A stretch of 64,000 bases of DNA from the NCBI GenBank assembly GCA_902592615.1, contig CACJFI010000006.1:1-64000 (forward strand), read 5' to 3'. The notes below the pieces were generated by a model. The model worked only from the letters and a program-made list of their open reading frames with translations. It ran no database searches and had not been told where the DNA came from. This document shows, one piece after another, positions 11,764 to 20,565 of the stretch. Position 1 is the stretch's first letter. Each line of letters starts with the position of its first letter. Made by a program: the position numbers and the translations under genes. The stretch is from an uncultured SAR116 cluster alpha proteobacterium. GTDB taxonomy: Bacteria > Pseudomonadota > Alphaproteobacteria > Puniceispirillales > Marisalimonadaceae.

Positions 11764-12138
11764 TTATTTTTTTAAAGCGTCACTTGATATATTATCTTGT
11801 TTTTTTTCCCACATTTTTTCCAAGCTATAAAATTCTCTAACTTCTGGTCGAAAAATATGAATTAAAATATCATTAGCATCAATTAAAACCCAATCTCCAT
11901 TTGACATTCCTTCAGGAGATGATAGGCGAAGGCCTATTTCTTTATATTTTTTTATTAGGTTGTTTGCCATAGCAGTTACCTGTCTAACAGTATTCCCACT
12001 TGCAACTATCATATAATCTGCAATGCTACTTCTTCCAACGAGATCAATACTTACAATGTCTATTCCTTTGTCATTTTCTAACGATTTTAATGTAAATTTT
12101 AATAATTCTTTAGAAGATAAACTTTTAGTTTTTTGCAT
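11764..12138 (-). CDS. rsfS: Ribosomal silencing factor RsfS
   Basis: 124-residue RsfS/Iojap protein, which binds uL14 and blocks subunit joining when nutrients are low. The core DIVSIDLVGRSSIADYMIVA and the GDWVLIDANDILIHIF region are characteristic. It lies between nadD and rlmH as in most proteobacteria. Confidence 0.95.
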   Translation of the reverse strand: MQKTKSLSSKELLKFTLKSLENDKGIDIVSIDLVGRSSIADYMIVASGNTVRQVTAMANNLIKKYKEIGLRLSSPEGMSNGDWVLIDANDILIHIFRPEVREFYSLEKMWEKKQDNISSDALKK

Positions 12139-12150
12139 TATATAATCCCA

Positions 12151-12798
12151 TTAAGTGTAAGTTTTGGTTTTTCTTATCTCAGATGATGAAATAGATAATA
12201 ATTTATTCTTTAAAAAAACCCAGATGGGTTTTTTTTTATAAAATATAATTCTACTTTTATGTGTTTTAAGTTTTTTCCCAAGATATGGAACTTTTGAGGT
12301 GTTTAAAAAAGAATTTATGTAACCTGGTCTAGAAATAACTGCAATATGAATATTCTGAGTTATTATATTAGGATAAAGCCATTTATTTAAATTGTCTAAA
12401 ATATCACTTCCCATTAGCCAAATAAATTTTACCTTTCGCGTTCTTTGATTTAAAAAATTGACTGTTTTGTATGTGGCATATAGCTTGTTTTTTTGTTCAA
12501 GGTCTAGGACTTTTATATAAGAAATATTTTTTGTAATTAGCCTAGCATAACTCAGTCTTTTGTCAAAATGCTCCATATCTAAACTAGATTTTAATCTATT
12601 TTGAGGGGTGACTAGCCACCAAACCTCATCTAGTCCAAGATTTATAAGTGCAGTATTAGTAATGTGGATATGTCCAACATGTGCTGGGTTAAAGGAACCA
12701 CCTAAAATACCGATTTTTCTTTTTCTAGAGTAAGAATAACATATTGGAATACTATTTTTAAAATTTACTTTCAGATCTTTATTCACGTATTTGGTCAT
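12151..12798 (-). CDS. nadD: Nicotinate-nucleotide adenylyltransferase
   Basis: 215-residue enzyme that adenylates nicotinate mononucleotide in NAD synthesis. The nucleotidyltransferase signature GGSFNPAHVGHIHI and the C-terminal SISSSEIRK motif are visible. The start lies inside the end of proA (20-base overlap). The long lysine-rich N-terminus before GILGG means a later start cannot be excluded, but I see no better one. A terminator-like hairpin lies near its 3' end (12212-12235). Confidence 0.93.
   Translation of the reverse strand: MTKYVNKDLKVNFKNSIPICYSYSRKRKIGILGGSFNPAHVGHIHITNTALINLGLDEVWWLVTPQNRLKSSLDMEHFDKRLSYARLITKNISYIKVLDLEQKNKLYATYKTVNFLNQRTRKVKFIWLMGSDILDNLNKWLYPNIITQNIHIAVISRPGYINSFLNTSKVPYLGKKLKTHKSRIIFYKKKPIWVFLKNKLLSISSSEIRKTKTYT
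12212..12235 (-). other. Terminator-like hairpin inside nadD
   Basis: Perfect 10-base arms (AAAAAAACCC and GGGTTTTTTT) around a 4-base loop, inside the coding sequence of nadD. Read on the coding strand it is a short stem that ends in seven T, the form of a weak intrinsic terminator. It encodes the residues KKKPIWVF. Function is inferred only from shape. Confidence 0.4.
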
Positions 12799-14044
12799 TT
12801 CCTCTAACGATATATTTAAAACTAGTTAACTGAGCAGCTCCTACTGGACCTCTAGCATGTATTCTACCTGTAGATATTCCTATTTCTGCACCCATTCCAA
12901 ATTCTCCTCCATCTGCAAATTGAGTTGAAGTGTTATGCATAACAATTGCGCTATCAACATTTCTTAAAAAAGTCTCAGCTACTTTGGTGTTTTCAGTTAT
13001 AATAGATTCTGTATGGTTTGACGAAAATTTACTTATATGGTCTATGGCCCCTAATACACCATCAACTAATTTTATGGATAAAATAGCGTCAAGATATTCA
13101 GTATGCCAGTCTTTTTCAGTTGCTAGTTCAATTTCATTTACAATTTCTTTTGTCTCAATATCTCCCCTAATATGACATCCTGATTCAATTAACTTTTTAA
13201 CTATGATAGGTATTGCTTTTTCAGAGATATCTCTATCTATAAGTAAAGTTTCTAAGGCACCGCATATTCCTGTTCTTCTCATTTTTGAGTTTACAATGAT
13301 TTTTATTGCTTTGTTTATATCTGCATCTTTATCAACATACATATGGCATATTCCCTCCAAGTGAGCGAAAACAGGAACTCTTGCTTCATCTTGAATTTTT
13401 TTAACAAGAGATTTCCCTCCACGAGGTATGATTATATCAATTTCTCCAGTTGATGTGAGCATCGCTGAAACAGCCTCTCTATTGGTATTTTCAACCAATT
13501 GGACAGTGTTACTGGGTAAATTGGCACTTTCTAGGCCTTTTTGCATACATTTAGCTAATATTTTAGAAGAATTAATCGAGTCAGATCCACCTCTAAGTAT
13601 TGCTGTATTGCCAGATTTAATGCATAGGCTGCCAGCATCAATAGTTACATTAGGTCTCGATTCGTAAATAATGCCAATTATGCCCAATGGAACTGAAATT
13701 CTTGAAATATTTAGACCATTTGGTTGTGTCCATTTTGATAACTCAACACCTATTGGATCATTCATTTCTGAAATTTGTTTTAAACCCTCTACAATATTAT
13801 CAATTCTTTTATTGTCTAGAAAAAGCCTATCAACAAAAGCATTGTTAAGTTGCTTTTTTTTTGCATTTTCAATATCAATTCTATTTGCATTAAGGATCTC
13901 TTCTTGTTCTTTTTTTATAATTTTAGATGTATTTAATATTGCTAAATTTCTATCTTTTGAATTGCTTCTGGAAATAATATCAAAAGATTCTTTTGATTTC
14001 TTGTTTATATTTTTAATATATTTAAAAATATCGCTATCACTCAT
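12779..14044 (-). CDS. proA: Glutamate-5-semialdehyde dehydrogenase (gamma-glutamyl phosphate reductase)
   Basis: 421-residue enzyme for the second step of proline synthesis, reducing gamma-glutamyl phosphate to the semialdehyde with NADPH. The catalytic cysteine is in MRRTGICGALETLLID, and the motifs YESRPNVTIDAG, IIPRGGKSLV and HTESIITEN are present. Its ATG overlaps the proB stop (ATGA), so the two are translationally coupled. Confidence 0.97.
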   Translation of the reverse strand: MSDSDIFKYIKNINKKSKESFDIISRSNSKDRNLAILNTSKIIKKEQEEILNANRIDIENAKKKQLNNAFVDRLFLDNKRIDNIVEGLKQISEMNDPIGVELSKWTQPNGLNISRISVPLGIIGIIYESRPNVTIDAGSLCIKSGNTAILRGGSDSINSSKILAKCMQKGLESANLPSNTVQLVENTNREAVSAMLTSTGEIDIIIPRGGKSLVKKIQDEARVPVFAHLEGICHMYVDKDADINKAIKIIVNSKMRRTGICGALETLLIDRDISEKAIPIIVKKLIESGCHIRGDIETKEIVNEIELATEKDWHTEYLDAILSIKLVDGVLGAIDHISKFSSNHTESIITENTKVAETFLRNVDSAIVMHNTSTQFADGGEFGMGAEIGISTGRIHARGPVGAAQLTSFKYIVRGNDQIRE

Positions 14045-15189
14045 TTTTTACTCTTATTTTTTTCTAGTACTAGATCATCTCTGTGGACCACTTCGTCCTT
14101 ACCTCTATAGCCTAAGATAGATTCAATATCATTACTTTTTGATCCTTTAATTAAATCTACTTCAGAATTATTAAAGTGTATTAAGCCTTTTCCTACAAAG
14201 TTTTGTTGTTCATCTACTATTTGTATCAAATCACCTTTTTCATAGTTGCCTTCTGTACTAATTATACCAGCAGACAACATAGAAAAACCTTTTTTCATAG
14301 CTTCGGCCGCACCCTTGTCTATAGTTATTTTCCCCTTAACTTGCAATGCACCAGAAATCCATTGTTTTCTTGAGTTTAATGGTTTTTCGATAGCACTAAA
14401 CCAACTAAATTGTGTTCCATCAATTTCTAACTTTGATAAAGGACTATTAAAATGTCCATTACAAATGATCATATGACAACCTGCTTTGGTGGCTATTTTA
14501 GCAGCAGCAATTTTGGTTACCATACCCCCAGATGACATACTTGTGATTTGTGGGCCTGCCATTCTTTCAATTTCATCTGTAATTTCAGGAATTTTTTCTA
14601 TAAAAACTGAATCCTTATTCTTATTGGGATCAGAAGAATAAAGACCATTTATATCTGATAGCAATATAAGTAAATCTGCGCTACACATCTGTGCAACTCT
14701 TGCTGCCAGCCTGTCATTGTCTCCAAATCTAATCTCTTCAGTAGAAACAGTATCGTTTTCATTAATTACAGGAATTACTTGTAATTCAATAAGCTTTAAT
14801 AACGTTGCTCTTGCATTTAGATGTTTTCTTCTTGTCTCAGTGTCGTCAGGTGCAAGTAAAATTTGTGCTATATTGATGCCAAATTTTTCCATAATCTCTT
14901 TCCAAGCATGTGCTAGACTTACCTGACCTGTTGCAGCAGCGGCTTGTTTTTCGTCTAAAGACAAATTGCCTCCTAGTTTCAATTGTTTTTGACCAAGTGC
15001 AATTGATCCTGAGGAAACAATTATAATTTCTTTTTTTTGTTTAATAAGTTGATTTATTTCTTGCGCTAAGGACCTTAACCACTCACTTTTAAGGCTATCC
15101 TCATTTTTGTCTATCAAAAGTGAGGAGCCTATTTTTATTACAATTCTTTTTGAGTCATTTATTAAATTTTCTTTTTTCATTTGTGTCAT
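14041..15189 (-). CDS. proB: Glutamate 5-kinase
   Basis: 382-residue first enzyme of proline synthesis, phosphorylating glutamate. An amino-acid-kinase domain occupies about 1-260 (IVIKIGSSLL, IIVSSGSIALG, VINENDTVST, FGDNDRLAARVA), followed by a C-terminal PUA domain (about 280-365, GALQVKGKITIDKGA). Proline feedback inhibition is a property of the family. The order obgE-proB-proA is a conserved alphaproteobacterial arrangement; the gap after obgE is only three bases. Confidence 0.97.
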   Translation of the reverse strand: MTQMKKENLINDSKRIVIKIGSSLLIDKNEDSLKSEWLRSLAQEINQLIKQKKEIIIVSSGSIALGQKQLKLGGNLSLDEKQAAAATGQVSLAHAWKEIMEKFGINIAQILLAPDDTETRRKHLNARATLLKLIELQVIPVINENDTVSTEEIRFGDNDRLAARVAQMCSADLLILLSDINGLYSSDPNKNKDSVFIEKIPEITDEIERMAGPQITSMSSGGMVTKIAAAKIATKAGCHMIICNGHFNSPLSKLEIDGTQFSWFSAIEKPLNSRKQWISGALQVKGKITIDKGAAEAMKKGFSMLSAGIISTEGNYEKGDLIQIVDEQQNFVGKGLIHFNNSEVDLIKGSKSNDIESILGYRGKDEVVHRDDLVLEKNKSKK

Positions 15190-15192
15190 TCT

Positions 15193-16236
15193 TTATGGAG
15201 ACCAAGAAACAATTTTTTTTCTTTGATCTTTATTATTTTCTTTATTTTTCATCTTTAGTATAAAGTTTTGTAACTCTCTAATCAGGTAAGTAATATTTTC
15301 TCCTGAGACTGAAGAAATGTTAATAACATTTTCTACATTTAGTTTTGTTAAAATTTTTTTTGCAGACTTAACTTTATTTTCATCAACAGCATCGCATTTT
15401 GTTAAAACTAAGATCTGTTTTTTTTTCGATAAATTACTGTCATATGCTTTAATTTCACGAATAATCGTAAGGTAATCCTTTTTAATATCTTTAGAAGTAA
15501 TGTCTATTAGATGCAATAATCCTTGGCAACGTTCAACATGACCTAAAAATCTATGACCTAAGCCAGATCCTTCATGAGCACCCTCTATTAATCCAGGAAT
15601 ATCCGCTATTACAAATTCCATATTATCTTGGTTTACTACCCCAAGATTTGGATGAAGTGTTGTAAAGGGGTAGTCGGCTATTTTAGGTTTGGCTGCTGTA
15701 ATTTTAGAAAGTAAAGTGCTTTTACCTGCATTTGGTAGTCCAATCAAGCCTATATCTGCTATTAATTTTAGTCGAAGCCAAATCCATTTTTCTTCTAATG
15801 ATCCTCCAGGTTGTGCTTTTCTTGGTGCTTGATTTACAGAAGTTTTAAAAAAAGCATTACCTTTACCCCCTTCACCTCCCTTAGCTAAAACAATTTTTTG
15901 CCCAATTTCTGTCATATCAGCTAATATGAAATTATTTGTTTCATCTAATATCTGTGTTCCAATGGGAAGCCTAAGAATAATATCTTTGCCACTTATTCCA
16001 CTTCTATCTCTTCCTTTGCCACCCTCTCCAGGTCTGGCTTTGAAATGCTGTTGATAACGAAAATCTATTAGTGTATTAAGACCATCGGAACACAGAGCAA
16101 TTACATCGCCCCCCCGTCCACCATTGCCACCATCTGGTCCTCCAAAAGGAACGTGTGCTTCTCTTCTAAAAGAAATAGATCCAGGTCCACCATGCCCACT
16201 AGCTATATAGATTTTAGCTTGATCTAAAAACTTCAT
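15193..16236 (-). CDS. obgE: GTPase ObgE/CgtA
   Basis: 347-residue ribosome-associated GTPase that acts in late 50S assembly and the stringent response. It has the glycine-rich Obg domain (about 1-158), then the G domain with G1 GLPNAGKST, the G3 region DIPGLIEGAHEGSG and G4 LTKCD. There is no extra C-terminal OCT domain. It lies downstream of rpmA after an intrinsic terminator, so its expression may depend on read-through or on a separate promoter. Confidence 0.98.
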   Translation of the reverse strand: MKFLDQAKIYIASGHGGPGSISFRREAHVPFGGPDGGNGGRGGDVIALCSDGLNTLIDFRYQQHFKARPGEGGKGRDRSGISGKDIILRLPIGTQILDETNNFILADMTEIGQKIVLAKGGEGGKGNAFFKTSVNQAPRKAQPGGSLEEKWIWLRLKLIADIGLIGLPNAGKSTLLSKITAAKPKIADYPFTTLHPNLGVVNQDNMEFVIADIPGLIEGAHEGSGLGHRFLGHVERCQGLLHLIDITSKDIKKDYLTIIREIKAYDSNLSKKKQILVLTKCDAVDENKVKSAKKILTKLNVENVINISSVSGENITYLIRELQNFILKMKNKENNKDQRKKIVSWSP

Positions 16237-16280
16237 AATAAAACCCTAATATATAGTATTCTAGATGAAAAGAGTTTAAA

Positions 16281-16310
16281 TAAAAAAGGAATAGCTAATA
16301 AAGCTATTCC
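16281..16310 (-). terminator. Intrinsic terminator after rpmA
   Basis: Perfect 9-base inverted repeat (GGAATAGCT ... AGCTATTCC) with a 5-base loop at 16288-16310. On the minus strand it is followed by TTTTTTA. It stands between rpmA and obgE, so it should end or attenuate the rplU-rpmA transcript. Confidence 0.8.
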
Positions 16311-16334
16311 AGAGTTCAATTAATAAGGGTTTGA

Positions 16335-16604
16335 TTATTCAGCTGCTTGTTTGATTGGCTCTACAGAAACAAACATTTTTTTCCCTTTATGTTCTCTAAA
16401 CTTAACATGACCATCTATAAGTGAAAAAATTGTATGGTCTTTTCCCATTCCAACGTTTAAACCTGGATGATACTTTGTACCACGTTGTCTAATTATAATA
16501 TTGCCAGCAACAACTGCTTCGTTCCCAAACTTTTTAACACCTAATCTTCTTCCAGCTGAGTCTCTACCATTTCTAGAACTACCGCCTGCTTTTTTATGTG
16601 CCAT
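16335..16604 (-). CDS. rpmA: 50S ribosomal protein bL27
   Basis: 89-residue bL27, located near the peptidyl-transferase centre. The N-terminus [20 protein letters not shown] and the [15 protein letters not shown] core are diagnostic. No cleavable N-terminal extension is seen. It lies 14 bases after rplU in the standard pair. Confidence 0.99.
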   Translation of the reverse strand: MAHKKAGGSSRNGRDSAGRRLGVKKFGNEAVVAGNIIIRQRGTKYHPGLNVGMGKDHTIFSLIDGHVKFREHKGKKMFVSVEPIKQAAE

Positions 16605-16618
16605 TTATTAATCCTTTA

Positions 16619-17179
16619 CTATTTTCTAGTACTTGTTTTTTTTGTTTTAGTAGTTGTTTTTGTTTTAGCTTTTGTTTCAGGTTTAGTAGAAGCTGAACTT
16701 GTTTTTGTTTCATTTGTCTTGATTGTATTTGACTTGGATTTAACTTCTTTTTTAACTTTTTCTTCAGCTACTTTTGAATTAGATTCGGTTTTTGGTTTAG
16801 TCTCAACTTTAGTCTTTTTTTCTGTTTTTTTAACGGTAGCTTTTTTGGGAGATAAATTAGATCCACCAGTTTCAGCTATATCAATTATTTTAAGAAGTGT
16901 TAGATCTTGTTTATGACCTTGTTTTCTTCTACTATTCTTTCTTCTTCGCTTATATATAATTCTAATTTTTGGACCGCGAGTTTGTCTAATAACTTGTGCC
17001 ATTACGGCAGCATCATTAACAAGTGGAGTTCCCAGTGTTACTTTTTTGCCATCACCTACCATTAACACATCACTAAGCACTAGCTGATCACCATCGTTAG
17101 CGTTAAGTTTTTCAACTAAAACCACGTCTTCTTTTTGAACACGATATTGTTTTCCACCGGTTTTAACTACTGCATACAT
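16619..17179 (-). CDS. rplU: 50S ribosomal protein bL21 with long basic C-terminal tail
   Basis: 186-residue bL21. The conserved ribosomal domain fills about residues 1-100 (MYAVVKTGGKQYRVQKEDVV, and the YKRRRKNSRRKQGHKQ region). The rest, about 85 residues, is a low-complexity tail rich in Lys, Thr, Ser and Glu. Most bL21 proteins are about 103 residues, although extended forms occur in alphaproteobacteria. The tail is probably disordered. The gene follows a near-consensus promoter. Confidence 0.97.
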   Translation of the reverse strand: MYAVVKTGGKQYRVQKEDVVLVEKLNANDGDQLVLSDVLMVGDGKKVTLGTPLVNDAAVMAQVIRQTRGPKIRIIYKRRRKNSRRKQGHKQDLTLLKIIDIAETGGSNLSPKKATVKKTEKKTKVETKPKTESNSKVAEEKVKKEVKSKSNTIKTNETKTSSASTKPETKAKTKTTTKTKKTSTRK

Positions 17180-17255
17180 TTTTATAATCCGATAATTAGT
17201 TGATATAGTGGTTATTTAAATAATTATTAGAATAATAAAATCTAAATTGTCTTGG

Positions 17256-17283
17256 GAATATAACTTGATACTGTAATCTGTCA
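17256..17283 (-). promoter_or_regulatory. Sigma-70 type promoter for rplU-rpmA
   Basis: On the minus strand TTGACA (17283-17278), 16 bases of spacer, then TATATT (17261-17256). Transcription would start near 17249, giving a leader of about 70 bases before rplU. The -35 box is a perfect match to consensus. Confidence 0.7.
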
Positions 17284-17328
17284 AGTTTTAAGATAATATG
17301 AATTACATTCTATTAAACAATTTTCTAT

Positions 17329-18210
17329 TTATTTATTTTTTATAAATAGTGCTGGATCTAAGCGTTCATAAAACCAATTGATTCTCCAATCTAAGTGAGG
17401 CCCTGTCGATCTTCCAGTTGATCCAACTTCACCAATTTTTTGATCTTTATTTAATTTGTCGCCAACTTTTACATTTATAGATGACAAATGAGAATATACT
17501 GAAGTTACCCCATGTCCATGATCTAACATTACAGTTCCCCCTGTATAATATAAGTCTTTTTCTGCCATTCTGACTATAGCTTCTGTGGGAGCAAGTATAT
17601 CAGTTCCCTCTGGAGCAGCAATGTCAACACCATAATGTGGGCGTTTTGGTTTTCCATTAAGTATTCTTTGACTTCCAAAAACTCCAGAGATTATACCTTT
17701 AGTAGGCCAATCAAACTTTTGAAATATAAAATCTAAATCACTATTTAAACTTCTAACTTCTTTAATTACTTTATTTTCTTTTTTAATTCTATCCCAAAAA
17801 GACTTGGGTGGAGTCACCATTTTTTTTTCAAGGCCATCAATAATTTGAGTTTTATATTTTCTTTGTTTTATATCTAATTTTTTCAAAATCCAATTTTGAT
17901 TGATAAAAAAATATAAATTAGCTTCTTTAGGATGATCTCTTCCAAAACCTATCACAAAACTTCCATCGGATGTTTTTCTTAAAACTTTTTCTTTAAATTT
18001 TACATCTAAATCCTTATTGATTGTACCTTTCACCAAGCCACCTTGAACAAAATTACCTTCAAGTATGATTTTGGTATCATTAATATTTATAATTAAATTA
18101 TTTGTTGCAAAGCAAGGGGATGTTTTCAGTAATAAAAAGATAAATATCAATTTAATATAGTTAAAATTCACTTCTTCAATCAAATTTGAAAAACTTTCAA
18201 TTTTGATCAT
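17329..18210 (-). CDS. M23 family metallopeptidase (LytM-type, secreted)
   Basis: 293-residue predicted murein hydrolase. A hydrophobic export segment lies at about 19-35 (KLIFIFLLLKTSPCFA). An N-terminal beta-rich region of unknown role follows, then the LytM domain (about 170-285) with the zinc and catalytic residues HYGVDIAAP, HGHGVTSVYSH and GPHLDW all intact, so it should be an active endopeptidase. The export segment sits late if the ATG is used; a GTG at 18171 would give a more normal signal peptide. It begins two bases after livM and may be co-transcribed with the importer. Confidence 0.9.
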   Translation of the reverse strand: MIKIESFSNLIEEVNFNYIKLIFIFLLLKTSPCFATNNLIININDTKIILEGNFVQGGLVKGTINKDLDVKFKEKVLRKTSDGSFVIGFGRDHPKEANLYFFINQNWILKKLDIKQRKYKTQIIDGLEKKMVTPPKSFWDRIKKENKVIKEVRSLNSDLDFIFQKFDWPTKGIISGVFGSQRILNGKPKRPHYGVDIAAPEGTDILAPTEAIVRMAEKDLYYTGGTVMLDHGHGVTSVYSHLSSINVKVGDKLNKDQKIGEVGSTGRSTGPHLDWRINWFYERLDPALFIKNK

Positions 18211-18212
18211 AA

Positions 18213-19526
18213 TTAACGTTTTACCTCAGGTATTAGGCCTTTAGGCGCAAACCTTAATGTGATCAATAATATCATTCCCATGAACATTAACCTTATATGA
18301 GCCGCATTTTCTAATAAGTGACTCTTGATTATATTTGTATCAGATATATAAGCAGTAGTCTGAGATATAAACCACAAACCAAGTGGTTCAGATTGCACCC
18401 AAAAAAACCAAATTAAAAATCCACCAATTATTGAACCAAAATTATTTCCAGAACCTCCTATAATTACCATTATCCATATTAAAAAAGTAAATCTTAAAGG
18501 TTGATAAGTAACAGGTGTGAACTGCCCATCTAGAGTGGTTAACATTGCACCTGCTATTCCAATAATTGCAGATCCAATTACAAAAACTTGTAAATGTCTT
18601 GTTTTTATATCTTTTCCCATTGCATTAGCAGAAACTTCATTGTCTCTAATTGCCCTCATCATTCTGCCCCAGGGAGACTTTTGAGCAATTTCTAACAAGA
18701 ACAAAATTCCAATTAAAATCAAAAGAAATATACAAGAATATGAGAGCTTTACTATAATGGAAGAAATTTCAGAAACAGGGATGTTGAAAAACTTTGTTAA
18801 CTCTAAAACCCATGGTTCAGATTGAAGGTCAATCTCATAAGGAACAGGTCTTGGCAGTCCATTTACATTCTTAACACCTCTTGACAGCCAATCTTCATTT
18901 TTAAGTATATATATAATAATCTCAGAAATACCTAAGGTAGCAATTGCAAGGTAATCAGATCTTAGACCTAATGAAATTTTACCAATGACGTATGCTATCA
19001 AAGCAGCTAACAAACCACCTATTGGCCACGATATAATTACTGGTAAATCAAGTCCTCCTAAATATCCAGTTTTTGCTGGCTCTATTGCCTCTATTGCTCT
19101 TATTGGAGGGTCAATAATATATCTCATCAAAAAATAACCAAGTATTATTAACAAGAAATTTATGATGTATTTCTTTTTTTTGCTTAGTCCAGATTTTGAC
19201 CAAACTAAAATAGAAAAAATAATTGATAGTATAAATATAATCATTCCAATAAGAATATAAATAGCACCTGCATCCCATACTTTAGCAGTTGGAGGCATTG
19301 ATACTATAATATTTGCTAGTCCTCCTAAAGCAGCAAAACCCATCACTCCAAAATTAACTATTCCTGCGTTTCCCCACTGAATATTAATTCCTAATGACAT
19401 TATGGAAGAAATTATACATAAATTAAAAATAGTAAGAGCTAGATTCCAGCTTTGAAAAAATCCTACGAATGCAATTAAAATAAACATACTTAAAAAAAGT
19501 AAAATAATATGTTGTTTATCTAGCAT
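18213..19526 (-). CDS. livM: Branched-chain amino acid type ABC transporter, permease LivM
   Basis: 437-residue inner-membrane permease of the Liv/HAAT family. Several transmembrane segments and the family motifs NIQWGNAGIVNFG (near 45-60) and AIRDNEVSANAMGKD are seen. It is longer than minimal LivM proteins because of an insert of about 80 residues with two extra hydrophobic segments (about 90-170). It pairs with LivH, 20 bases upstream. Confidence 0.94.
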   Translation of the reverse strand: MLDKQHIILLFLSMFILIAFVGFFQSWNLALTIFNLCIISSIMSLGINIQWGNAGIVNFGVMGFAALGGLANIIVSMPPTAKVWDAGAIYILIGMIIFILSIIFSILVWSKSGLSKKKKYIINFLLIILGYFLMRYIIDPPIRAIEAIEPAKTGYLGGLDLPVIISWPIGGLLAALIAYVIGKISLGLRSDYLAIATLGISEIIIYILKNEDWLSRGVKNVNGLPRPVPYEIDLQSEPWVLELTKFFNIPVSEISSIIVKLSYSCIFLLILIGILFLLEIAQKSPWGRMMRAIRDNEVSANAMGKDIKTRHLQVFVIGSAIIGIAGAMLTTLDGQFTPVTYQPLRFTFLIWIMVIIGGSGNNFGSIIGGFLIWFFWVQSEPLGLWFISQTTAYISDTNIIKSHLLENAAHIRLMFMGMILLITLRFAPKGLIPEVKR

Positions 19527-19546
19527 TTGACTTTCCTATTATTTTT

Positions 19547-20560
19547 TTATTCTATTATTTTACCTTTATAGATACCAGTTGGCTTAATTAACAAAACCAA
19601 TACAAGAATAATAAATGAAACTGCAATTTTGTAATCAGTAGAAAGGATTTGTAATAATCTATCGGGCAAAAAATTATCTGGAAGAATGTAAAAGAAGAAT
19701 TTTTTATATGCAAAGGTAATGAGAAGTTCAGAAAAAGAAATTACAAATCCTCCTATAATTGCACCTATAGGATTACCAACGCCACCAACTATAGCTGCTG
19801 CAAATATTGGTAACACTAGATGTAAATAAGTAAATGGTTTGTAACTTTTATCTAGGCCATACAAAGTTCCAGCAATACAGGCTAATGTGCCGGTAATTAT
19901 CCACGTAATTAAAACTATTTTTTCAGGATTAATACCTGACAAAAGTGCAAGTTCATGATTGTCTGAGTAAGCTCTCATTGATTTGCCTGTTTTTGTTTTA
20001 TTTAAAAACCAAAAAAGAAGAATTACTAATAAGATTGTTAAAATTATTGTTACACCTTGTGTGGATTTTATTGTAAGTCCTTCATCTAAACCAGTTAACA
20101 TTTTAAAATCTTTTGCTTTTAAAATAAATCTTTCCCCATCCATAAAATTTTTATCACCTGGCCCAATGATGAATCTTATTAAGCCACCAGTAAAAAACAT
20201 CACTCCTATGGAAACTATTAATGAAATTACACTTTTGGATTTTTGTTGCCGATAAAATTTAAAAACAAATTTATCAACTAATAAACAATAAATTATTGTG
20301 AAAATTATACTGAATGGCAATGCTATTATTGCGGTAGGAAAAGTACCAAATTTAATATTACTATCTATGAACACCCACGTTAGGAGTATAGTGCTCATTG
20401 TACCAAAAGACATAAATTCTCCATGTGCAAAGTTAGAGAATCTTAGAACAGTATAAACAATTGTTATTCCTAAAGCTCCAAGAGCTAATTGGCTACCATA
20501 AGTTAAACCTGGAATAATTATATAGTTAGTAATTAAAATAAAACTGTTTAAAAATTCCAT
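19547..20560 (-). CDS. livH: Branched-chain amino acid type ABC transporter, permease LivH
   Basis: 337-residue inner-membrane permease. The LivH signature TVLRFSNFAHGEFMSFG, the loop MRAYSDNHELALLSGIN that contacts the ATPase, and IVGGVGNPIGAIIGGFV are present. It forms the channel with LivM. Genes are ordered livK-livG-livF-livH-livM on the minus strand. Confidence 0.95.
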   Translation of the reverse strand: MEFLNSFILITNYIIIPGLTYGSQLALGALGITIVYTVLRFSNFAHGEFMSFGTMSTILLTWVFIDSNIKFGTFPTAIIALPFSIIFTIIYCLLVDKFVFKFYRQQKSKSVISLIVSIGVMFFTGGLIRFIIGPGDKNFMDGERFILKAKDFKMLTGLDEGLTIKSTQGVTIILTILLVILLFWFLNKTKTGKSMRAYSDNHELALLSGINPEKIVLITWIITGTLACIAGTLYGLDKSYKPFTYLHLVLPIFAAAIVGGVGNPIGAIIGGFVISFSELLITFAYKKFFFYILPDNFLPDRLLQILSTDYKIAVSFIILVLVLLIKPTGIYKGKIIE

Positions 20561-20565
20561 TAAAA

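Noticed and set aside
16596-16870. Repeats in the rplU tail as a CRISPR-like or tandem-repeat array
   Set aside because: They reflect repeated Lys/Thr codons in a low-complexity protein tail and have no regular unit or spacers.
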